From: Pandoraea pulmonicola
Lineage (GTDB): Bacteria > Pseudomonadota > Gammaproteobacteria > Burkholderiales > Burkholderiaceae
Assembly: GCF_000815105.2 (NCBI RefSeq)
Contig: NZ_CP010310.2
Span: 3,162,001 to 3,226,000, forward strand
Length of the DNA stretch: 64,000 nucleotides
Direction: 5' to 3'
The stretch's first letter is position 1. Each line of letters begins with the position of its first letter. Positions 57,973 through 64,000 of the stretch are shown in pieces. The notes beneath the pieces were generated by a model. That model was not told where the DNA came from. It made no database searches and saw only the letters and a program-made list of their open reading frames with translations. The translations under genes and the position numbers were made by a program.

Positions 57973-58199
57973 CGCGCGGTCCGATGCCGCCATCGGCCGA
58001 TCCTGCACCACCCGCCCCGCGCGGGCGGCGGTGCAACGACCGTTGGCTCGCTGGGTCGGGTCGGCGCACACCCTTGCGCCGGATCGTCGCCGACGGCGGC
58101 ATTCGCTCAGCGTGCGATGCAGGCGGGCAGGCGATGCGTGCGCCCCTGCGCGCCACCCGGCACTTGCCGGGTTCTCGCGAGACCGTAAGGAGACAAACC

Positions 58200-59018
58200 A
58201 TGAGCCCAAGCTCCGGAGATCCGGACCCCGCGGCCACCCCCTATGTCGAAGTGGAGACCGACGGGGCCGTCGCCATCATCACCCTCGCGCGCCCCGGGCG
58301 GCGCAACGCCGTGGACCGGGACATGGCCGCCGCGCTGCGCGACGCCCTCCTCGCCTTCGAGCAGGACGACAACGTGAGCGTCGCCGTGCTCTGCGGCAAG
58401 GGCGCCGGGTTCTGCGCGGGCGCGGATCTGTCGGCGTTCGACGACCCGCAGCGGCGCAACGTCGTCACCCCCGACGGCAGCGGCGACGGGCCGATGGGCC
58501 TCACGCGACGGCACCTCGACAAGCCGGTGATTGCCGCCGTCAGCGGCCACGCCGTGGCCGGCGGGCTGGAACTGGCCCTGTGGTGCGATCTGCGCGTGGC
58601 GGACGACTCGGCGACGTTCGGCGTCTTTTGCCGCCGCTTCGGCGTGCCGCTCATCGATGGCGGCACCGTGCGTTTGCCACGGCTGATCGGCATGAGCCGC
58701 GCGCTGGATCTGATCCTCACCGGCCGCGCGGTCGGCGCACAGGAAGCGTTTGAAATCGGACTGGTGAACCGCCTCGTGCCCGAGGGTATGGCGCGTCAGG
58801 GCGCAGTGGCGCTCGCGCGGCAACTCGCGGCGCTGCCGCAGGGCGCGCTGCGCGCCGACCGTCGGGCCGCCTATGCGCAGTGGGATCTATCGCTGGAAGA
58901 GGCACTGCGCCGGGAAGGCGCCGCGGGACATGCAGTGGTGTTTTCGGAGGGAATTGCGGGAGCGAGGGCGTTTCTCAGCGGCGCGGGCCGTCACGGCGCG
59001 CCGCGCGACGCCTCCTGA
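58200..59018 (+). CDS. Enoyl-CoA hydratase/isomerase family protein (crotonase)
   Basis: A 272-residue crotonase-fold protein. The oxyanion-hole motif GKGAGFCAGADLSAF (about residues 65-79) and SGHAVAGGLELALWCDLRVA (about 115-135) are typical. The catalytic Glu of hydratases (about 144/164 in rat numbering) is not clear: the second site reads RRFGVPLIDGG, so it may be an isomerase, hydrolase or hydratase-like protein rather than a classical hydratase. TAAGGAG lies 8 nt before the ATG. The substrate is unknown. Confidence 0.88.
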   Translation: MSPSSGDPDPAATPYVEVETDGAVAIITLARPGRRNAVDRDMAAALRDALLAFEQDDNVSVAVLCGKGAGFCAGADLSAFDDPQRRNVVTPDGSGDGPMGLTRRHLDKPVIAAVSGHAVAGGLELALWCDLRVADDSATFGVFCRRFGVPLIDGGTVRLPRLIGMSRALDLILTGRAVGAQEAFEIGLVNRLVPEGMARQGAVALARQLAALPQGALRADRRAAYAQWDLSLEEALRREGAAGHAVVFSEGIAGARAFLSGAGRHGAPRDAS

Positions 59019-59075
59019 CCCGGTCGGGCCGGAGAACCAACGCTGGCGCGTACCGAACACGTTGCCGAAGCACAG

Positions 59076-59090
59076 GGCGGCTCGGCCGCC
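59076..59090. terminator. Compact hairpin between crotonase and ankyrin genes
   Basis: GGCGGC (59076-59081), TCG, GCCGCC (59085-59090): a very stable hairpin directly after the minus-strand ankyrin stop and 57 bp after the plus-strand crotonase stop. No T-run, so it is a terminator candidate rather than a certain one. Confidence 0.4.
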
Positions 59091-59765
59091 TTACTTGCCG
59101 GCCGGACGCGTCTGCTTCAGCAATTCCATACGCTTGCGCAAGCCGTCGGCGATTTCCGTCTGGTGGGCCTGGTTGGCGAAGTCCACGGCCGTCATACCGA
59201 TCTGGTTCTTCAGACGAACGTCGGCGCCGCCGTCGAGCAGCACCTTGCAGGTGGTGATGTGGCCGCCGCGCGCTGCCATCATGAGCGGCGTGGTGCCGTT
59301 GGGCGATTCGGCATCGACGTAGGCGGAGGCGTCCAGCAGCATCTGCACGATGTCGTCATGCCCGTTCGTCGCGGCATAGTGCAGCGGCGCCCAGCCCTTC
59401 TTGTTGACCTCGGCGTCCTTGTCGATGAGCAGCTTCACCATCGGCGCGAGTCCCTGCAGCGACGCGATCATCATCGCGTTTTCGTCCGCCGCGTTGGTTG
59501 CGTCCAGATCCGTACGCTTGTCGTTGATCAGCAGACGCGCCACGTCCACCGACTTCTCGCGCATGGCGACGAGCAGCAGCGGATTGCCCTTGTCGTCGGT
59601 CGAATTCGGGTCGACACCCGCCTTGAGCGCTTCGGCCACCGCCTTCGTATCGTTGAAGACGACGGCCTTGACCAGCGCCGTATTGGACGTGGCCGCCGTG
59701 GCACAGGCGGTGAGCCAAAGCAGGCTGAGCAACATCCAGGCTCGGATCATCGAGAATTTACGCAT
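59091..59765 (-). CDS. Ankyrin-repeat lipoprotein
   Basis: A 224-residue exported protein. The N-terminus MRKFSMIRAWMLLSLLWLTAC ends in a lipobox (LTAC, Cys21). Five ankyrin repeats follow between residues about 30 and 210, with clear G-TPLMMAARGGHITTCKVLLDGGADV and GWAPLHYAATNGHDDIVQMLLD consensus. AGGAG precedes the ATG. Ankyrin genes often follow tatD in Burkholderiaceae. Periplasmic ankyrin proteins are usually scaffolds or protect catalases; here the role is unknown. It is 68 bp downstream of tatD on the same strand. Confidence 0.9.
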   Translation of the reverse strand: MRKFSMIRAWMLLSLLWLTACATAATSNTALVKAVVFNDTKAVAEALKAGVDPNSTDDKGNPLLLVAMREKSVDVARLLINDKRTDLDATNAADENAMMIASLQGLAPMVKLLIDKDAEVNKKGWAPLHYAATNGHDDIVQMLLDASAYVDAESPNGTTPLMMAARGGHITTCKVLLDGGADVRLKNQIGMTAVDFANQAHQTEIADGLRKRMELLKQTRPAGK

Positions 59766-59833
59766 CTGGGGCTCCTGTCGGTAGTCCGTGGAAAAGCGTC
59801 GGGGCAACGCGGTGAATCGGGAATCGGGTGAGT

Positions 59834-60616
59834 TCAGTGCTTCGCCGTGGCGAACAGACGGAAGAAGTTCTCCGTCGTGGCGTCGGCGATCCTCTGCAGC
59901 GGTTCGCCACGCAGATCGGCGATGAATTCGGCCACGTGGCGCACATAGCCGGGTTGGTTCAGCTTGCCGCGATACGGTACCGGCGCGAGGTACGGCGAAT
60001 CCGTTTCGATCAGCATGCGCTCGAGCGGCACGCGGCGCGCCACGTCCTGCAGATCGCGTGCGCTCTTGAACGTGACGATGCCCGAGAAAGAGATATAGAA
60101 GTTCTGGTCGAGCGCCCCTTCGGCGACGTCCCAGCTCTCGGTGAAGCAGTGCATGACGCCCGCCGGCTCGCCCGCATGCTCTTCGCGCATGATGCGCAGC
60201 GTGTCGTCGGCGGCTGAGCGCGTATGGATGATCAGCGGCTTGCCCGTGGCGCGCGCGGCGCGGATATGCGTACGAAAGCGCTCGCGCTGCCATTCCATGT
60301 CGTCGATGCTACGGCCTTCGAGCCGGTAATAATCGAGGCCCGTCTCGCCGATGGCCACGACCTTCGGCGTGGCGGCCAGCTTCACCAGATCATCGACGCT
60401 CGGCTCCGGCGTGTCCTCGTAATCGGGGTGCACGCCGACCGAAGCGTAGACGTTCTCATGTTGCGCGGCGATCTCCAGCACCTGCGGCAGCGTGGGCAGA
60501 TCGACCGACACGCACAGCGCATGACTGACCTTGTTCTCGCGCATGCGTTCGAGCAAAGCGGGCATCTGCGCCGCAAGCTCCGGAAAATTGATGTGACAGT
60601 GTGAATCGATGAACAT
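59834..60616 (-). CDS. TatD family metal-dependent hydrolase
   Basis: A 260-residue TIM-barrel phosphohydrolase/DNase. The metal ligands are visible: FIDSHCHI at the N-terminus, Glu in AIGETGLDYY, His in IIHTRSA, His in MHCFTES and Asp in ETDSPYLAP. TatD proteins act as 3'-5' exonucleases or DNases in quality control. It follows holB by 29 bp and precedes the ankyrin gene. In many relatives a pilZ gene lies between holB and tatD; none is present here. Confidence 0.93.
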   Translation of the reverse strand: MFIDSHCHINFPELAAQMPALLERMRENKVSHALCVSVDLPTLPQVLEIAAQHENVYASVGVHPDYEDTPEPSVDDLVKLAATPKVVAIGETGLDYYRLEGRSIDDMEWQRERFRTHIRAARATGKPLIIHTRSAADDTLRIMREEHAGEPAGVMHCFTESWDVAEGALDQNFYISFSGIVTFKSARDLQDVARRVPLERMLIETDSPYLAPVPYRGKLNQPGYVRHVAEFIADLRGEPLQRIADATTENFFRLFATAKH

Positions 60617-60645
60617 GATGTGCGATCGGTCGGCGGCGGTGCGCG

Positions 60646-61686
60646 TCAGAGCGACGCCGGGCCGCCGAACAACTGTTTGTATTGCAGGAAGAGCGCCTCG
60701 AGCAGCACGCGCGCATTGAGCGGGTGGTTCTGCACCTGACGTTGCTGCGCCAGCTCACGCAGAAATCCGAGCAGACGAACGTCATCCGTCGCGTCGCCGC
60801 AGCGCTGCAGTGCCTGCGCGTGGCTCGGGAAAAAGCGCGCCGTGCCGGCCATGCGCTCGGCGAGCACGTCGAAGCACCAGCGTTGCAGGGTCTCCAGAAT
60901 GCCCGGCAGATTGCCCTTGTGCAATTGCTCGGCGCAGGCGAAGCCGTCGATGGCGCCGCCTTGCGCGAGTTGCCCCAGCAGCCAGTCGCGCCAGCCGCGC
61001 TCGTCCGGCTCGGCCAGCGCACGCGCGGCGAGCGGCGCACCGCCCGCTTCGGCGAGCACGGCTGCCGCGGTCGCGGCATCGAGCCCGGCATCGCCCATCA
61101 GCCATTGCGTCGCCTGGGCGCCGTCCGGACGCGTAAGCACCACGCGGCGGCACCGCGAGAGGATCGTCGGCAGCAGGCGGTCGGGCTGCGTGGTGACGAG
61201 CAGGAAGACTACCCCCTCTGGAGGCTCTTCGAGTGTCTTGAGCAATGCGTTCGCGGCGTGCACGTTGAGCGCTTCGGCCGGAAAGAGCAACACCACGCGC
61301 CGTCCTTGCCGATGCGATCCGAGGCTCGCGAAGTCGATGACCTCACGGACCTGCTCGATCTTGATTTCCTTGCTTGGCGTCTTGGTCTTCTTGTCGCCGT
61401 CGGCATCGGCACGGGCGTCGGCGCCGGGCAACGTATCGGCGAGGACTTCCGGGCACACGCCCCGAAAGTCCGGGTGGTTGCCGCTCGCCAACCACTGGCA
61501 CGCACCGCAGGTGCCGCACGGCAAATGGTCGGCGTGCGGCGATTCGCACAGCAATCCCTGCGCAAACGTGCGCGCGAACTCGACCTCGCCGATGCCGGGC
61601 ACGGCCTGCAGCAGCAGCGCGTGCGGCATCTGGGCGCGAAGGTCGTTAAGGCGTGTCCAGTCCTGTGACTGCCACGGATACAGCAT
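60646..61686 (-). CDS. holB: DNA polymerase III subunit delta'
   Basis: A 346-residue clamp-loader subunit. The AAA+ core lacks a working Walker A, as expected for delta' (HALLLQAVPGIGEVEFA). The zinc-binding module is CGTCGACQWLASGNHPDF and the sensor region has LLKTLEEPPEGVVFLLVT and SRCRRV. Residues about 90-112 form an Asp/Lys-rich loop (ADADGDKKTKTPSKE) that is longer than usual. Start at 61686. It is 67 bp downstream of tmk in the mltG-tmk-holB-tatD run. Confidence 0.94.
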   Translation of the reverse strand: MLYPWQSQDWTRLNDLRAQMPHALLLQAVPGIGEVEFARTFAQGLLCESPHADHLPCGTCGACQWLASGNHPDFRGVCPEVLADTLPGADARADADGDKKTKTPSKEIKIEQVREVIDFASLGSHRQGRRVVLLFPAEALNVHAANALLKTLEEPPEGVVFLLVTTQPDRLLPTILSRCRRVVLTRPDGAQATQWLMGDAGLDAATAAAVLAEAGGAPLAARALAEPDERGWRDWLLGQLAQGGAIDGFACAEQLHKGNLPGILETLQRWCFDVLAERMAGTARFFPSHAQALQRCGDATDDVRLLGFLRELAQQRQVQNHPLNARVLLEALFLQYKQLFGGPASL

Positions 61687-61753
61687 GTGGGCTCCTTGGC
61701 CGGAAGGGTGACGCGGAATCGGCAAAGTGTGTGGATGTGGGGATTATCGCGCG

Positions 61754-62425
61754 TCAGCGCGCGCCGTGCCCAGGCAATCCCAGTCGGGCGAACACGTCGG
61801 CGAGCTCGGCCGCGATGGCGTCGACGCTCTGCGCGGCGTCGATCACGACGAAGCGCCCCGCGGACGCCTCCGCCCGACGCAGGTATTCTTCGCGCACCCG
61901 CGTGAAAAAGGCTGCCGACTCGCGCTCGAACTTGTCCGGCGCGCGCGCGCCGGCGAGTCGCGCCGCGGCGATTGCCGGATCGAGATCGAACAGGATGGTC
62001 AGGTCGGGCTGGCGCGTGCCTTGCACCCAGCGCTCCAGCGTCGCCAGCTTCTCGAGCGACAGCCCTCGCCCGCCCCCCTGATACGCGAACGTGGCGTCGG
62101 TGAAGCGATCGGAGACGACCCAGTCGCCGCGCGCAAGCGCGGGCTCGATGACCTTGACCAGATGCTCGCGGCGGCCGGCAAACATCAGCAGCGCCTCCGT
62201 CTCGAGGTCCATCGGCTCATCGAGCACCAGCTTGCGCAGCGCCTCGCCCAGCGGAGTGCCGCCCGGCTCACGCGTGGCCACGACACTGCGGCCCACGCTC
62301 TCGAGCCCCTGGCGCAGCGTGTCGACGAAGGCATTGACGTGGGTGCTTTTGCCCGCGCCGTCGATGCCTTCGAAGGTCACGAACTTGCCCGGCACGGCGG
62401 CCGGCGTCTCGTGCGATTGCGTCAT
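61754..62425 (-). CDS. tmk: Thymidylate kinase
   Basis: Phosphorylates dTMP to dTDP. A 223-residue P-loop kinase: [13 protein letters not shown] (Walker A), the substrate motif [27 protein letters not shown] (DRY-like motif and lid) and a LID region with RAPDKFERE. The ATG overlaps the mltG stop as ATGA, so the two are translationally coupled. Confidence 0.96.
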   Translation of the reverse strand: MTQSHETPAAVPGKFVTFEGIDGAGKSTHVNAFVDTLRQGLESVGRSVVATREPGGTPLGEALRKLVLDEPMDLETEALLMFAGRREHLVKVIEPALARGDWVVSDRFTDATFAYQGGGRGLSLEKLATLERWVQGTRQPDLTILFDLDPAIAAARLAGARAPDKFERESAAFFTRVREEYLRRAEASAGRFVVIDAAQSVDAIAAELADVFARLGLPGHGAR

Positions 62426-63417
62426 TGATCACCTCGCTGATATTTGTCCACGGCCCGATTGTGCTCCTGAAGATTCGTCGAGAAATGGCTCGTGCCATCG
62501 CCTCGCGCCACGAAGTACAGCGCATCGGTCGGTGCCGGATTGAGCGCGGCGGACAGCGAGGCCACCCCGGGCAGCGCGATCGGCGTGGGCGGCAGACCGG
62601 CGCGCGTGTAGGTGTTGTACGGCGTATCCGTCTGGAGGTCGCGCTTGCGCAGACGCCCTGTGTACAGATCGCCCATGCCGTAGATCACCGTGGGATCCGT
62701 CTGCAGCAGCATGCGCTTGCGCAGGCGGTTCACGAACACGGCGGCCACCTGCCCGCGCTCGACGGCCTGACCCGTTTCCTTCTCGACGAGCGAGGCCATG
62801 ATGAGCGCCTCGTACGGCGTGGCGTACGGCAGCCCCGGCGCGCGCGACGCCCAGGCTTCGTCCAGCCGCTTCTGCATCAGGCGATACGCGCGCTTGTAGA
62901 TGTCGACGTCGCTGGTGCCTTTGGGAAAAAGGTACGTATCGGGGAAGAACATGCCCTCGGCTTCGGCGCGGTCCGCCCCGACGAGTTGCATGACATCGGC
63001 GTCGGGCAGCCCGGCGGTGTCGTGACGCAACGCGGGATTGACGTCGATCTCGCTGCGCATTTTCTTGAACGTCCAGCCTTCGATGATCGTCACCACATAC
63101 TGGTTGACATCGCCGCGCGCGAGCTTCTCCATCACCTCGTAGGGCGTGATGCCAGTGGCGAATTCGTAGTTGCCGGACTTGAGGCGCGTGCCCACGTCCA
63201 TGACGCGCGCCAGCAGATTGAACAGCAATGGCGACACCGGTACGCCGCCCGCGCGCAATTGCGTCGCCACGCTGCGCACCGAGCTGTAGGGCTTGATCGT
63301 GACGTCGAGCGTGGGCTTGCCGAGTTGCAGCGGGGCTTGCGCCCAGTAATAGAAAGCGCCGCCCGCCGCCAGTGCGGCGACTATCAACAGGACGAACAAG
63401 CGTTTGATGAAAGACAT
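62422..63417 (-). CDS. mltG: Endolytic murein transglycosylase
   Basis: A 331-residue inner-membrane-anchored enzyme that cuts nascent peptidoglycan glycan strands and acts as a terminator of elongation. One N-terminal helix (residues 5-27) leads to a LysM-like subdomain and the YceG domain. The catalytic Glu is in [14 protein letters not shown] (about 212). The C-terminal TDPTVIYG and [17 protein letters not shown] blocks are typical. Start at 63417; the open frame beyond runs into the ygfZ promoter. First gene of the mltG-tmk-holB-tatD operon and divergent from ygfZ. Confidence 0.95.
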   Translation of the reverse strand: MSFIKRLFVLLIVAALAAGGAFYYWAQAPLQLGKPTLDVTIKPYSSVRSVATQLRAGGVPVSPLLFNLLARVMDVGTRLKSGNYEFATGITPYEVMEKLARGDVNQYVVTIIEGWTFKKMRSEIDVNPALRHDTAGLPDADVMQLVGADRAEAEGMFFPDTYLFPKGTSDVDIYKRAYRLMQKRLDEAWASRAPGLPYATPYEALIMASLVEKETGQAVERGQVAAVFVNRLRKRMLLQTDPTVIYGMGDLYTGRLRKRDLQTDTPYNTYTRAGLPPTPIALPGVASLSAALNPAPTDALYFVARGDGTSHFSTNLQEHNRAVDKYQRGDQ

Positions 63418-63561
63418 GAATTGCAGGGTAAGCCGCGAGACGGCGGCAGCGGGTTCGGGGGACTCGGTCCGCCGCAGGCATGCAGGCGAAGGCCGCAAGG
63501 CCACATTAAGGCGCGCGTTTTGCGCGTCGAACCGGCTCGCACGTCCTGGCGGAAGACCCAA

Positions 63562-63567
63562 TATAAT
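63562..63567 (+). promoter_or_regulatory. TATAAT -10 hexamer before ygfZ
   Basis: A perfect TATAAT at 63562-63567, 46 bp upstream of the ygfZ ATG, in the 195-bp region divergent from mltG. No good -35 hexamer is present at the 17-bp distance, so the promoter assignment is tentative. Confidence 0.35.
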
Positions 63568-63612
63568 ACTTTGACTTGCCAAACCCTCACAGATTGACAG
63601 GCACCCTCGTTT

Positions 63613-64000
63613 ATGACCTCCCATTGGCATGATCTTCTGCCGCAAGCGGCAGCCGCGGCCTCCTCCGACCGTTCGTCCGACGCTAGTGCGCGCGCCACGC
63701 AATTTCAGGCGCTGCAGCGCGGCAGCTTCGTCTCGCTCGCGAGCGACACTGGCCTCATCGCAGTGAACGGCGCGGACGCCGCCGCCTTCCTGCACGGCCA
63801 ATTGACCAACGACGTCGAACGTCTCTCGCCGGCACAGGCCCGCCTTGCCGGCTATTGCTCGGCCAAGGGGCGTTTGCTCGCCACGTTCCTGATGTGGCGC
63901 GATGCGTCGCCCGAAGGCACGATCTACCTCGCCTGCGACGCCGCGGTGCAGGCCAGCGTGCAAAAGCGCCTCTCGATGTTCGTGCTGCGCGCCAAGGCCA
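63613..64000 (+). CDS. ygfZ: YgfZ-like folate-binding protein (3' end cut by window)
   Basis: The first 129 codons of a YgfZ/GcvT-like protein, open to the window end. The tetrahydrofolate-binding N-terminal blocks are visible: VNGADAAAFLHGQLTNDVERL (about 50-70) and YCSAKGRLLATFLMW (about 80-95). The diagnostic C-terminal KGC-x-GQE motif lies outside the window. YgfZ supports repair or assembly of certain Fe-S enzymes such as MiaB. ygfZ next to mltG is a common pair in proteobacteria. Confidence 0.9.
   Translation, partial: MTSHWHDLLPQAAAAASSDRSSDASARATQFQALQRGSFVSLASDTGLIAVNGADAAAFLHGQLTNDVERLSPAQARLAGYCSAKGRLLATFLMWRDASPEGTIYLACDAAVQASVQKRLSMFVLRAKA

Overview
The window is GC-rich (roughly two thirds G+C) chromosomal DNA from a betaproteobacterium. 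The best fit is the Burkholderiaceae, in the Pandoraea/Burkholderia/Ralstonia area. The evidence is gene content and order: an mltG-tmk-holB-tatD block, arginine succinyltransferase (ast) genes, hmgA-fahA beside a LysR regulator, a Lrp-type regulator divergent from an acetolactate synthase, and Fur-box-like iron uptake promoters. The genus is an inference; there is no rRNA gene or other marker to fix it. I saw no tRNA or rRNA gene, insertion sequence, prophage or CRISPR array.

Layout. 0-5 kb: a cut-off methyltransferase, a flavoprotein, a second methyltransferase, two paralogous small membrane proteins and a DUF1488 protein. 5-9 kb: arginine catabolism genes astD-astB, with astE divergent. 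9-13 kb: a large unrecognised protein, an AI-2E-family permease and a small hypothetical gene. 13-17 kb: hmgA-fahA (tyrosine/homogentisate breakdown) and a divergent LysR regulator. 17-22 kb: a lipoprotein gene followed by an RcsB-like regulator and an RcsC-like phosphorelay kinase, with an Rcs-box-like dyad upstream. 22-27 kb: a TauE/SafE permease, and a catecholate-type TonB receptor translationally coupled to a SEL1-repeat gene. 27-33 kb: a CoA-transferase, corA, a Pat-like acyl-CoA synthetase/acetyltransferase, dps and hdeD. 33-39 kb: a compact four-gene spore-coat-U chaperone-usher pilus operon. 39-44 kb: astA and astC downstream of a polar amino acid ABC transporter. 44-48 kb: acetolactate synthase and a divergent Lrp regulator, an exported peroxiredoxin and a haemolysin-III protein. 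48-52 kb: a sensorless hybrid kinase, a chemoreceptor with a sigma-28-like promoter, and acylphosphatase. 52-58 kb: an iron-linked PepSY/flavoprotein reductase broken by a frameshift, then otsBA (trehalose). 58-64 kb: a crotonase, an ankyrin lipoprotein, tatD-holB-tmk-mltG and the start of ygfZ.

How it fits together. The two ast segments, about 30 kb apart, together supply all five steps from arginine to glutamate plus a probable cationic amino acid importer. The TonB receptor and the reductase gene, also about 30 kb apart, each have a Fur-box-like site and probably belong to one iron-starvation response. The 3' ends of several convergent gene pairs carry strong hairpins.

The most notable signals outside ordinary genes are: (i) six copies of TCTGAA at an exact 11-bp period upstream of otsBA; (ii) an Rcs-box-like inverted pair upstream of the lipoprotein-rcsB-rcsC-like locus; (iii) a GGGGGGC tract exactly where the reductase reading frame breaks, so it may be slippage-controlled rather than dead; and (iv) a near-consensus sigma-28 promoter before the chemoreceptor.
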